A stretch of DNA of 39,587 nt from Fibrobacterota bacterium (GCA_019509785.1 JAEKLQ010000060.1:1-39587); one strand, 5' to 3'. Counted from the stretch's first letter, positions 31,058 through 38,058 are shown. Made by a program: numbers and translations. Notes: generated from the sequence alone by a model not told the origin.

Positions 31058-31746
31058 CGGAACCTCTCTTTCCCGTCTTCCAGTTCTTCGCGCGGGAGAT
31101 TCCCTTGCATAAGTTGCGCATCGCTAAGCGCGTCCATGCGGGCATAGAACATGCGTCCTTCCTGCTCGATCCCGGGAAATCCGGATGCCTTCAACCGGAA
31201 AAGGGCGTCTTCGGCTTTGCCGTACCGTCCCTTGCTTTCTTCGTACCGGAATAATTTCCGCAACAAGTCCGGGGGCAATTGCCAATCCGACAGCTTCGTC
31301 GCCAAACCGGCCAGATCGGTTTCGGCCCAATCCGGGAAATCCTCCGGGTCGGCCGCGGCCGCTTCCGCCATTAGCCCGAAGGCAAGCGAATATTTCACCC
31401 TCGCGATCGGATTTCCGTCGGCTTGTCCGGCCTCGGATCGCTCGGCAAGTCCCGCGTCGATCAAGAGCACCTTCGCGAGATTGAGGCCCTTGACCGCATC
31501 GAAAACCCCGTCCTTACTCAACCGGGCGATGAGGTCGCGATCGGAAAAAGTAAGCATCAAGCCGGCATCATGGGAAAGCGTATCGCGATAGAAGATCTCT
31601 ATCTCTTTGCGGGCTTCCTTGATCTCCCCGCGCTGGATGCGGGACATGATCTTCCCCACGAAGTTCGCGAACTCCTCGATCAGGCGCATGATGTAATCCT
31701 GCCCCTGCCCGCCTCCGGCCGTGGGAATAAAGGATTGCCTATCCAT
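31054..31746 (-). CDS. DUF6483-like cytoplasmic protein
   Basis: This 230-residue protein has no signal peptide or membrane segment. The segment GQGQDYIMRLIEEFANFVGKIMSRIQRGEIKEARKEIEIFYRDTL (about residues 14-58) matches my memory of the DUF6483 pattern DYIxRxIEQ, a family of unknown function that is helical and repeat-like. The C-terminal half (TKLSDWQLPPDLLRKLFRYEESKGRYGKAEDALFRLKASG) resembles a TPR-like helical hairpin set and ends LPREELEDGKERFR. Its 3' end overlaps the secreted beta-helix gene by ATGA, and its 5' end is 41 bases after the SGNH hydrolase gene, so it is the middle gene of a three-gene operon. A cytoplasmic helical protein between two secreted enzymes is unusual; it may be a chaperone or regulator (inference). 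Confidence 0.7.
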   Translation of the reverse strand: MDRQSFIPTAGGGQGQDYIMRLIEEFANFVGKIMSRIQRGEIKEARKEIEIFYRDTLSHDAGLMLTFSDRDLIARLSKDGVFDAVKGLNLAKVLLIDAGLAERSEAGQADGNPIARVKYSLAFGLMAEAAAADPEDFPDWAETDLAGLATKLSDWQLPPDLLRKLFRYEESKGRYGKAEDALFRLKASGFPGIEQEGRMFYARMDALSDAQLMQGNLPREELEDGKERFR

Positions 31747-31787
31747 CCGCTACCCCCCTCGGCTCCCGAACGCTCTTCCGGCGCCGA

Positions 31788-32615
31788 TCATGGCCCTATG
31801 CCCCGGCCGCGAAGGTCGCGCGCTCCGGGCGCCCCGGGCCCGAAGAAAAGCATTTCCCCATACGTTCCCGGATCCCGAAACCAAAATGCGCCGTTCCCGC
31901 CCGCGGATGCGCCTGCGCGCCCCGCGGCATCCCCACGGGCCAGGAAAGTAACGGATCCGATCAAATCGGCGGCCACCACGCGCTCATAAAGCAGCCTATG
32001 ACCATGATTATTGGTATGGATCCCGTCCCCGGAATTGAAGGCCTGGATATAGTTTCCCTGGGAATCCCCCAGGCTGTCGTAGAAATTCAGGGCCCGGGGC
32101 GCGTATCGGGTCATGATGCGATCGCGCAGGGCGAGGATCTTGTTACGCCCCGTGGCATCGAGCGCGCGCGGGAGCGGCGTGGTGATCCACAGCGGAATGC
32201 CCGCGCTCTCCGCCATGGCATGCAAGGTATCGTAATTTGACTCATACTCCGAGGCGGGATAACCGTTGGCGATGTCGTTGGTACCCATGCACAGCAGTAG
32301 AACGCGGGGATGAAGGGCAAGGGCCTTGGTGATGTTATGCGCCGGGTCAGGCTGCGAGCGGCCGGAAGGGGAGACGTATCCGGTAGGCATCAATTGAAAG
32401 GTGGTGTACCCGCTCACCGCCAGATTGGTCAAGGTCCAGGCGGGATTGCGGCTTTGCAGGTAATGGGCATAGCGCCCCGCGAAGGAGCTATCATAGGTAC
32501 TGGCGCCGGTACCGGAGGCCGTGGAAGCTCCCAGGAGGACGATGGTCCGTTCCTGGGCGAAAGCGCCTGCGAGGCAGGCCAGGAGGAATCCGCTGACGAA
32601 TGCCGCTCTTCCCAT
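31788..32615 (-). CDS. Secreted SGNH/GDSL hydrolase
   Basis: This 275-residue protein starts at 32615, where GGGGGA lies six bases before the ATG and MGRAAFVSGFLLACLAGAFA is a signal peptide. The open frame continues upstream to 32930 without coding character. SGNH blocks are present: block I reads LLGASTASGTGAS, with the nucleophile Ser in GAS instead of the usual GDS; block II-like NLAVSGYTT; block III LCMGTNDIAN (Asn, with Asp); and block V DGIHTNNHGH (Asp and His). The enzyme would remove acetyl or other ester groups, probably from polysaccharide, outside the cytoplasm. The last 50 residues are Gly/Ala-rich and look like a poor tail. It leads the operon with the DUF6483-like and beta-helix genes, which suggests joint action on a glycan. 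Confidence 0.88.
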   Translation of the reverse strand: MGRAAFVSGFLLACLAGAFAQERTIVLLGASTASGTGASTYDSSFAGRYAHYLQSRNPAWTLTNLAVSGYTTFQLMPTGYVSPSGRSQPDPAHNITKALALHPRVLLLCMGTNDIANGYPASEYESNYDTLHAMAESAGIPLWITTPLPRALDATGRNKILALRDRIMTRYAPRALNFYDSLGDSQGNYIQAFNSGDGIHTNNHGHRLLYERVVAADLIGSVTFLARGDAAGRAGASAGGNGAFWFRDPGTYGEMLFFGPGAPGARDLRGRGIGP

Positions 32616-32727
32616 GTCGTATCCCCCAGGGTTAAATATACCTCGACTCCCAATCGTACATACGATTACTAACGATGCGGCTATCCTATCGATGTCCAAA
32701 TCCGTCCTCGCCCGTTCGTCATTAGGT

Positions 32728-32761
32728 AGGCTTGCTAAGCCTGACCGGCAAAACCGGCTTA
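32728..32761 (+). promoter_or_regulatory. Alternative hairpins in the leader of the ECF42 operon
   Basis: AGGCTT (32728-32733) can pair with AAGCCT (32737-32742), and TAAGCC (32736-32741) can instead pair with GGCTTA (32756-32761). The two folds share the middle arm and so exclude each other. An inner CCGG (32745-32748 with 32754-32757) could add to the second. The ribosome site AGAGGAG is at 32772-32778, ten bases after. A role as a translational or attenuation switch is possible but unproven. Confidence 0.35.
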
Positions 32762-32783
32762 AATTTCCCAAAGAGGAGTTCTT

Positions 32784-33149
32784 ATGAAAGAGTATATGTT
32801 CCTGTTTCGCGGCCCCCGCAACGATCACAATAAAGTCCTGGACACTCCTGAGAAGTGGCAGGTGCATATGCAGAAATGGGCTGCCTGGATGGGCGAGCTC
32901 GCCAAGCAGGGGAAACTCGTTTCCGCCCAACCGTTGGAAACCGATTCCGGCAGGTTGGTGAAACCCGGAAAGCAGCCCGCCACCGACGGGCCCTTTATCG
33001 AAGGCAAGGATCTGATCGTGGGCGGCTACCTTATTTGCAAGGCGGAAAGTTATGAGGAAGCCGTGGCCATTTCCCGGGGTTGCCCCTCCCTGCAGGACTT
33101 CGATTCCGCTTTTGTGGAGGTACGCGTCGTCCAGGAATTGAAGCCCTGA
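32784..33149 (+). CDS. DGPF/YCII-domain protein, partner of ECF42 sigma
   Basis: This 121-residue cytoplasmic protein begins MKEYMFLFRGPRND and carries the family-defining ATDGPFIEGKDLIVGGYLI, including the DGPF motif. Length and fold (a ferredoxin-like dimer, by family) are standard. DGPF-type YCII proteins are encoded with ECF42 sigma factors, and here the downstream sigma gene starts inside the stop codon (TGATG), so the two are translationally coupled. In studied ECF42 systems the DGPF proteins are regulon members, and they are not thought to act as classical anti-sigma factors. AGAGGAG six bases before the ATG is a strong ribosome site. The leader has alternative hairpins. It is divergent from the SGNH hydrolase gene. 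Confidence 0.93.
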   Translation: MKEYMFLFRGPRNDHNKVLDTPEKWQVHMQKWAAWMGELAKQGKLVSAQPLETDSGRLVKPGKQPATDGPFIEGKDLIVGGYLICKAESYEEAVAISRGCPSLQDFDSAFVEVRVVQELKP

Positions 33150-34417
33150 TGGAACTCCCCGTGGCCGCCCGGCTTTTCCGCCAAGAAGCGGGAAAGATGG
33201 TGGCCATCCTGACCCGCATCCTGGGCACCCAGAACCTGGAAATCGCCGAGGATGCGGTGCAGGAAACCCTGCTGCAAGCCATGGAGACTTGGGCCAGGGA
33301 CGGGATTCCCGACAATCCTCCCGCCTGGCTCTATCGCGTGGCCCGGAACAAGGCCATCGACGTACTTCGCCGGCAACGGCACTCGGTCGCCTTCGATTTC
33401 GGCGACGGCGATCGCATCCTCCTCCATTCCGAATACACGCTGACGACCACCCTGGATACCCTCTGGAGCGAAAGTTCGGTCGAGGACGATATGCTGGGAA
33501 TGATGTTCGCGTGCTGCCATCCAGGCTTGGGAGAGGAAAGCACCATGGCCCTGATCCTCAAGACCCTGTGCGGGTTCAGTACCGCCGAGATCGCCCAAGC
33601 CTTCCTCGCCTCCGAGGACACCATCAGCAAGCGCTTGTACCGAGCCAAGGAGTTCTTCCGCAAAGAGAAGATCCGCCCGGCCCTTCCGCCCGACCACGAA
33701 CTGAAGCACCGTCTGGGCGCGGTCCTCCACTCCGTCTACTTGCTTTTCAACGAAGGTTATCTCTCCGGCAGCCACGATCATCCCATCCGGAAGGATCTGC
33801 TTGCCGAAGCCATCGGGCTGGGGAAATTGCTGGCCGACAATCCCCATACCGGGGATCCGCGCGCTTGCGCCCTCATGGCCTTGATGTGCTTCCATTCTTC
33901 CCGCAGCGCGAGCCGCATGACGCCGCAAGGCGATTTGGTGCTCTTGCCCCTCCAGGACCGCGCGTTGTGGGATGCCCGCCTTATTTCCGAAGGCTGCGAC
34001 TACCTGGATCGTTCCGCCACGGGCGAAACCATGACCGCCTATCACCTGGAGGCGGCCATCGCCTACGAGCATTGCCGGGCGCCTACTTTCGCCGACACCG
34101 ATTGGGTCCGCATCCTCCACTATTACCAATGGCTCTGCCGCATCGCCCCATCCCCGATGGCCGAGCTCAACCGCGTAGCGGTCCTTCTGCAGGCCGAGGG
34201 CCCGGCCGAAGCCCTGAGGGAACTCCAGGGTCTTCCGGATCAAGACGGCTTGCGCGGCCTACCGCTCTACCATGCCTTGCTCGGGGAGATCCATCTAGGC
34301 CTCGGGAACCGGCAGCAGGCGAGGTCGGGATACGAGACCGCGGCAGGGATGACCCAAAGCGAAGCGGGGCGCAAGGTGCTGGGGGAGAAGGCGCGGGCGG
34401 CCGGTCGGGTTGCATAG
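33149..34417 (+). CDS. ECF42-type sigma factor with C-terminal TPR-like extension
   Basis: This 422-residue sigma factor begins at the ATG at 33149, overlapping the DGPF gene's stop; an in-frame ATG at 33080 lies inside that gene. Region 2 reads LTRILGTQNLEIAEDAVQETLLQAMETWARDGIPDNPPAWLYRVARNKAIDVLRRQ. Region 4 reads MALILKTLCGFSTAEIAQAFLASEDTISKRLYRAKEFFRK. A long C-terminal part (about 200 residues) is alpha-helical and TPR-like: LHSVYLLFNEGYLSGSHDHPIRKDLLAEAIGLGKLLA, YHLEAAIAYEHCRA, HYYQWLCRIAPSPMAELNRVAVL and YHALLGEIHLGLGNRQQARSGYETAAG. This extension (DUF6596) and the adjacent DGPF gene define the ECF42 group. It controls, by analogy, a small regulon including its own DGPF partner. An unusual element is the lack of a separate anti-sigma gene. 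Confidence 0.95.
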   Translation: MELPVAARLFRQEAGKMVAILTRILGTQNLEIAEDAVQETLLQAMETWARDGIPDNPPAWLYRVARNKAIDVLRRQRHSVAFDFGDGDRILLHSEYTLTTTLDTLWSESSVEDDMLGMMFACCHPGLGEESTMALILKTLCGFSTAEIAQAFLASEDTISKRLYRAKEFFRKEKIRPALPPDHELKHRLGAVLHSVYLLFNEGYLSGSHDHPIRKDLLAEAIGLGKLLADNPHTGDPRACALMALMCFHSSRSASRMTPQGDLVLLPLQDRALWDARLISEGCDYLDRSATGETMTAYHLEAAIAYEHCRAPTFADTDWVRILHYYQWLCRIAPSPMAELNRVAVLLQAEGPAEALRELQGLPDQDGLRGLPLYHALLGEIHLGLGNRQQARSGYETAAGMTQSEAGRKVLGEKARAAGRVA

Positions 34418-34450
34418 GGAGCGATTCGTTTCGCTTCCCCGACCGGCTGT

Positions 34451-34479
34451 TTGCCCGACTCCGTATTGCCACTATACTG
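34451..34479 (+). promoter_or_regulatory. Sigma-70-type promoter of the Rrf2 gene
   Basis: TTGCCC (34451-34456) and TATACT (34474-34479) are exactly 17 bases apart. Transcription would begin near 34486, giving a very short leader of about 15 bases before the GTG at 34501, with no ribosome site. The same pattern, TTGCCG-17-TATACT, occurs at 36328-36356. Confidence 0.6.
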
Positions 34480-34498
34480 GATATAGCGTATATTCAGT
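34476..34498. promoter_or_regulatory. Palindromic operator overlapping the Rrf2 promoter
   Basis: ACTGGATAT (34476-34484) and ATATTCAGT (34490-34498) are inverted repeats with one mismatch and a five-base spacer, AGCGT. The palindrome covers the -10 box and the predicted start of transcription, three bases before the GTG. Rrf2 regulators bind such AT-rich dyads, so it is probably an autoregulatory operator. Confidence 0.55.
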
Positions 34499-34500
34499 AA

Positions 34501-34929
34501 GTGAGTTATTCTATTTCCGTTTCCAAGGCGATCCTCGTGGTTATTTTCATTTCCGACAAGATCCGCCAACGCATGTTCGATTTCATTTCGGCGCAAATGA
34601 TCTCCAAGGTGCTGAACATCCCGAAGCCGACCTTGGTGAAAATCCTCCGGAACCTGACGCATGCGGGAATCATCGAAACCAAGGAGGGGAAAAATGGGGG
34701 CATAAGGATCGCGAAACCTATCGGCAAGATCACTATCCTCGACGTATTCAACGCCATGGAACAGGAAAAGCCGCTTTTCCAGACCACTTTCAATATCGCT
34801 GCGGAAGGCAAGCGCCCAAGCAACGCCCAGAAATCCGTTGCCAACTTATTGGAGGCCTCCGAGAAGCAGATGAAACTCGCCTTGGCGAAAAAAACCATCC
34901 AGGACATCCTCGAAGAACTGGACGGATAG
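34501..34929 (+). CDS. Rrf2 family transcriptional regulator
   Basis: This 142-residue protein starts with GTG at 34501. The first residues (VSYSISVSKAILVVIFISDKI) match the position of the first Rrf2 helix, so later ATGs would cut the domain. The winged helix runs QRMFDFISAQMISKVLNIPKPTLVKILRNLTHAGIIETKEGKNGGIRIAKPIGKITILDVFNAME, which includes the GKNGGIRIAKP wing typical of Rrf2/IscR/NsrR. No cysteines are present in the region where IscR and NsrR bind iron-sulfur clusters, so it probably senses by another means or partner. The gene sits 83 bases after the ECF42 gene and has its own promoter and palindrome. The outer-membrane protein at 34994 follows 64 bases later and could be a target or co-transcribed. 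Confidence 0.92.
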   Translation: MSYSISVSKAILVVIFISDKIRQRMFDFISAQMISKVLNIPKPTLVKILRNLTHAGIIETKEGKNGGIRIAKPIGKITILDVFNAMEQEKPLFQTTFNIAAEGKRPSNAQKSVANLLEASEKQMKLALAKKTIQDILEELDG

Positions 34930-34993
34930 GGTTTTTTTGGTTCTATCTATATCTATTTAAGATTTAGTATGTATTGTATATAAAGAAAGGAAT

Positions 34994-35608
34994 ATGCGCA
35001 TGCACTTATTACTCAGGCACTTATTACTCAGGCACTTGGCTCTACTCGCCCTGGTCGCATCGTCCGCGGCCCGCCCATCCGCGCATGCGGCGGAGGCCGC
35101 GTCCCCGGCCTTCGCTGTGGAAATCGACCCGGCTACGCTGGCCTTCGCGGGTTACGGCATCCATATAAGGTTCGCCCCAAAGCGGTTGCCCGGCGTGACA
35201 ACGGGAGTCGGCGCATACGCCATGGATTTCCCGGATTTCCTGGTGGCGATGAATCCGGAAAACGCGGATGAAGGATGGAAGGCGCGTTTGGACATGGGAC
35301 TGGGCCTATTCTCGGAGTACCATTTCACGGCAATCAACCAGGGCTGGTTCGCGGGCACGCAGGCCGGCATCCAACGGTTCGCGATCGAAAAACGGTCCGT
35401 AGCCGGTACGGCGCGTTTCACCAATCTGCTCTTGATGGGTTATGGAGGTTACGCCTGGCGCGTTTTCGATTCCGGCTTCTACGTGAAGCCGTGGGCCGGC
35501 ATCGGCTATACCTCAACGCTCTCAGGGAAAACCGTAATCGGAGGCGCACGCTATGATGTGCTTCCGATAACCGGTATCGCCACCCTGCATCTGGGTTACA
35601 TGTTTTAA
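34994..35608 (+). CDS. Small outer-membrane-type secreted protein
   Basis: This 204-residue protein has two candidate starts, ATG at 34994 and ATG at 35000; AAGGA at 34986-34990 fits the second slightly better. The signal peptide is MHLLLRHLLLRHLALLALVASSAARPSAHA, with a duplicated LLLRH. The mature part is beta-rich: VEIDPATLAFAGYGIHIRFAP, GLGLFSEYHFTAINQ, WFAGTQAGIQRFAI, TNLLLMGYGGYAWRVFDSGFYVKPWAGIGYTSTL, and TGIATLHLGYMF at the C-terminus, with the final Phe expected of small outer-membrane barrels of about eight strands. No named family can be given, though it resembles small opacity-like proteins. The AT-rich interval before it (34930-34993) contrasts with the surrounding GC-rich DNA. 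Its stop overlaps the TetR stop by four bases. Confidence 0.75.
   Translation: MRMHLLLRHLLLRHLALLALVASSAARPSAHAAEAASPAFAVEIDPATLAFAGYGIHIRFAPKRLPGVTTGVGAYAMDFPDFLVAMNPENADEGWKARLDMGLGLFSEYHFTAINQGWFAGTQAGIQRFAIEKRSVAGTARFTNLLLMGYGGYAWRVFDSGFYVKPWAGIGYTSTLSGKTVIGGARYDVLPITGIATLHLGYMF
35002..35037 (+). repeat. 15-base tandem repeat in a signal peptide
   Basis: GCACTTATTACTCAG occurs at 35002-35016 and again, identically, at 35017-35031, with GCACTT starting a third copy at 35032-35037. It adds five residues (LLLRH) per copy in frame. Perfect identity suggests a recent slippage event. Confidence 0.9.
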
Positions 35609-36264
35609 CGCGGGCTTTGCGACTCCGGCCGGATGATGAATCCGGCCACCTGGGTCGCGAGTTCGATGGCCGAGGGCCAATCCAACGTAGGCTTGTTGAT
35701 TTGCAGAGAGATAATCCCGTGAATACCGGTCCATAGAAGCAGCGCCAGGCGTTGAGGATCTTCCGATACTCCTTTCGAAACCCTTTTCCTCAGGATCTCG
35801 GAAATCAGTTCTACCGAACGGTCTTGCATGGGACGGCCGAAGGTGGCCGCCCTCGGGTCATTCAAGCGAAGGATCACGCGGCCTTCGTACATAACCTTGT
35901 AGTGGCCGGGGCGTTCGAGCCCGAATCGAACGAGCGCCAATGAGCCGGCCAATAGCCTTTCCCAAGCGCCGCCGCCGGCTTTCGCCGCCTCTTCCTCGGC
36001 GTGCATCCGGATCGCGATTTGCTCGGCAAAAAGCCTTTCGAGCACCGCTAGGCGCAGCTCATTGAGGTCGGAAAAATGGAGGTAGATCGAGGGGGCTGCG
36101 ACCCTCGCTTCTTTAGCGACCGCCCTAAGCGAAAACAGTCCGTTGGACTCATTGTCCGCGAGAATTCTGATGGCGGCCTCGATGAGATCGCTGCGCAACT
36201 GATCGCCCTGTCCGCGGGCGTATTTCTGTCGCGGCTTTTGCTTTTGTTTCACGACCTTAGTCAT
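35605..36264 (-). CDS. TetR family regulator with WHG-type C-terminal domain
   Basis: This 219-residue protein opens with a Lys-rich arm (MTKVVKQKQKPRQKYARGQGDQLRS), then the TetR helix-turn-helix: DLIEAAIRILADNESNGLFSLRAVAKEARVAAPSIYLHFSDLNELRLAVLERLF. The C-terminal domain contains LALLLWTGIHGIISLQINKPTLDWPS, the WHG-like signature (here WTGIHG) of a TetR ligand domain (TetR_C_33). The ligand is unknown. The gene is divergent from the aldo/keto reductase at 36400, with a 12-bp inverted repeat in the intervening DNA, so it most likely represses that gene and itself. Its 3' end overlaps the outer-membrane protein gene by four bases, tail to tail. Confidence 0.93.
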   Translation of the reverse strand: MTKVVKQKQKPRQKYARGQGDQLRSDLIEAAIRILADNESNGLFSLRAVAKEARVAAPSIYLHFSDLNELRLAVLERLFAEQIAIRMHAEEEAAKAGGGAWERLLAGSLALVRFGLERPGHYKVMYEGRVILRLNDPRAATFGRPMQDRSVELISEILRKRVSKGVSEDPQRLALLLWTGIHGIISLQINKPTLDWPSAIELATQVAGFIIRPESQSPR

Positions 36265-36327
36265 TCATCTCCGCCCTATAGGATTTCGTTCCCCTTCGGA
36301 CACGGTCCCCGAGCATCGGAAATATAC

Positions 36328-36356
36328 TTGCCGCCATAGCCTAACATGTGTATACT
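36328..36356 (+). promoter_or_regulatory. Sigma-70-type promoter of the aldo/keto reductase gene
   Basis: TTGCCG (36328-36333) and TATACT (36351-36356) are 17 bases apart, the ideal spacing. Transcription would begin near 36363. The pattern is nearly identical to the Rrf2 promoter at 34451-34479. Both hexamers are covered or flanked by the inverted repeat at 36335-36374. Confidence 0.65.
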
Positions 36357-36374
36357 TACGGTTGTTAGGCTATG
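36335..36374. promoter_or_regulatory. 12-bp inverted repeat, probable TetR operator
   Basis: CATAGCCTAACA (36335-36346) and TGTTAGGCTATG (36363-36374) are perfect inverted repeats separated by 16 bases. The spacer holds the -10 box TATACT. The arm centres are 28 bp apart. The position, between the divergent TetR and reductase genes, and the overlap with the promoter both suggest repression by TetR. The wide spacing would suit two dimers or a looped or tetrameric complex. Confidence 0.65.
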
Positions 36375-36399
36375 TTGGCCGCCACGAAAGGGGAAACCG

Positions 36400-37275
36400 A
36401 TGGGAACCGAAGCAAAGCCGGGGGGAACGTTCACCTTCAAGGGAACTTCGCTGACGGTGAATCGAATCGGATTCGGTGGCATGTCGCTCGCGGGCCCCAT
36501 GGCATTCGGTCCGGCCAAAGACAAGAATGCCGTCTTGAGCGTCTTGAAAGAGGCGATCGGGCTCGGGGTAAACCATATCGATACCAGCGATTATTACGGC
36601 CCGCACATCGCGAACCGAACCATAAAAGAAGCGCTCTACCCCTACCCCGAAAACCTGGTCATCACCACGAAAGTGGGTGTCAAAAGAACGTCCGATAAGG
36701 GTTGGCCGAAAGCGCTTTCCGAAAGCGATCTGACCCGGGCCATCGAAGACAACCTCCGAAACCTGGATCGCGGTTTCATGGAGATCGTCAATCTGCGGGT
36801 GGGTGAAGCCATGGGCACGAACAAGGCTTCCATCGCCGAACCCCTAGGTGTCCTCGTGAAGCTCAAAAACAAAGGCCTTATCAAGAACATCGGGCTGAGC
36901 AACATCAGCCGCGAGCAATACGTGGAATCGAAGGGCATTACGGAAATCGTATGCGTGCAGAACCATTACAATATGGCCCTGAGAAACGAAGACGCCATGG
37001 TAGATGAACTCAACGCTGAGGGAATCGCGTTCGTTCCGTTTTTCCCGCTCGGCGGGTTCCGCCCTCTGCAATCGGAAATCTTGGATAAAGCGGCGGCCAC
37101 GCTGGGTGCGACAGCCCAACAAGTAGCGCTCGCGTGGCTACTGCAACGCTCCCCGAACATCCTATTGATCCCGGGTACTTCATCGGTCGGGCACCTGAGG
37201 GAGAACGTCAAGGCGGGATCATTGAAACTTCCCGCAGAGGTAGTGGAAGAACTGAACCAAGTCGGAAAGCGATAA
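36400..37275 (+). CDS. Aldo/keto reductase family oxidoreductase
   Basis: This 291-residue protein starts at the ATG at 36400, with AAAGGGG six bases upstream; the ATG at 36346 lies in the operator region. It is a TIM-barrel AKR: VNRIGFGGMSLAGP, VNHIDTSDYYGPHIANRTI (Asp61 and Tyr66), ENLVITTKVG (Lys91). The usual catalytic His is replaced: the strand reads MEIVNLRVGEAMG, with Asn131-Leu-Arg where Y-x-x-H is expected; this is seen in some AKRs of the YdbC type. The C-terminal cofactor region IPGTSSVGHLRENVKAG matches NADPH binding. It would reduce aldehydes or ketones. It is divergently controlled with the TetR gene and followed 50 bases later by an alpha/beta hydrolase gene that may share its transcript. 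Confidence 0.92.
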   Translation: MGTEAKPGGTFTFKGTSLTVNRIGFGGMSLAGPMAFGPAKDKNAVLSVLKEAIGLGVNHIDTSDYYGPHIANRTIKEALYPYPENLVITTKVGVKRTSDKGWPKALSESDLTRAIEDNLRNLDRGFMEIVNLRVGEAMGTNKASIAEPLGVLVKLKNKGLIKNIGLSNISREQYVESKGITEIVCVQNHYNMALRNEDAMVDELNAEGIAFVPFFPLGGFRPLQSEILDKAAATLGATAQQVALAWLLQRSPNILLIPGTSSVGHLRENVKAGSLKLPAEVVEELNQVGKR

Positions 37276-37325
37276 CCGCGGCTGAAAAATCGCGGCATTC
37301 CGAAAACGAAACCAGGAGAAGACGC

Positions 37326-38058
37326 ATGATGCCATTCGAAGCGAACGCCGATAAACCCGCCATCGTCCTGATCCATGGGGCCTGGGCGGATGGGTCGTGC
37401 TGGCAGGAGGTGATCCCCATCCTCCAGAAGTCGGGTTACCAGGTCGTTGCCGCGCAACTGCCCCTCGCGAATTTCGCCGAGGATATCGCTTTCGCGAAAA
37501 GGGTTATCGAGGGCCAAAAAGGCCCGGTGGTCGTGGTCGGCCATTCCTATGGCGGAGCCATCATGACCGAAGCGGCTGCGAAAAACCCCATGGTAAAAGC
37601 TCTGGTCTTCATCGCCGCTTTTTCCCCCGACGTCGGTGAATCCCTCCAATCCTTGCAAGCGGGATTCGCCCACATGCCCATCGGCGAGGCCATAGTTCCG
37701 GCGGCGGCAGGCTTCCTGTATCTCGATCCGGCGAAGTTCCATCCTGTTATGGCGCATGACCTTCCGGACAACCAAGCGGCGGTCCTGGCTGCCGTGCAAA
37801 GACCACTTTTCGGGGCGTCTTTCGTAACTCCCATTAATGTAGCGGCATGGAAAACCATCCCTAGCTGGTTCCTAATCTCGACCGAGGATCGCGCGATCGA
37901 TCCCGATCAGCAGCGAGCGGTACGGAGCCAAACGGATGGGCGCGCAGGTCATGGAGATCAACGCCAGCCATCTTTCAATGCTTTCCAAACCCAAGGAGGT
38001 TTCCGAAATCATCGAGGCAGCGGCGGATTGGGGGGAAACCGAAAGCCCTCGGCCGTAA
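37326..38058 (+). pseudogene. Alpha/beta hydrolase with apparent one-base frameshift
   Basis: The gene starts at ATG 37326 with AGGAG upstream. The first 196 residues are a normal alpha/beta hydrolase: AIVLIHGAWADGSCWQ, nucleophile GHSYGG (Ser74), KALVFIAAFSPDVGES, and the acid-containing strand WFLISTEDRAIDP. After GATCAGCAG the frame reads nonsense and runs on to 38333 through the opposite-strand lipoprotein gene. If one base (C, about 37914) is dropped, the protein continues as ERYGAKRMGAQVMEINASHLSMLSKPKEV and ends at TAA 38056-38058, giving a 243-residue enzyme with the catalytic His at about 215 in NASHLSML. Either the gene is a fresh pseudogene or the base is a sequencing error. It follows the aldo/keto reductase by 50 bases. 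The reaction is unknown; esterase activity is the family default. Confidence 0.9.

Noticed and set aside
31788-32615. SGNH hydrolase as the missing DltD of the Dlt-like module
   Set aside because: It has a cleavable signal peptide, belongs to a different operon on the other strand and lies over 4 kb away.
33289-34500. Forward ORF of 403 codons in another frame of the ECF42 sigma gene
   Set aside because: Arg/Pro-rich translation without motifs; the sigma frame has full family matches.
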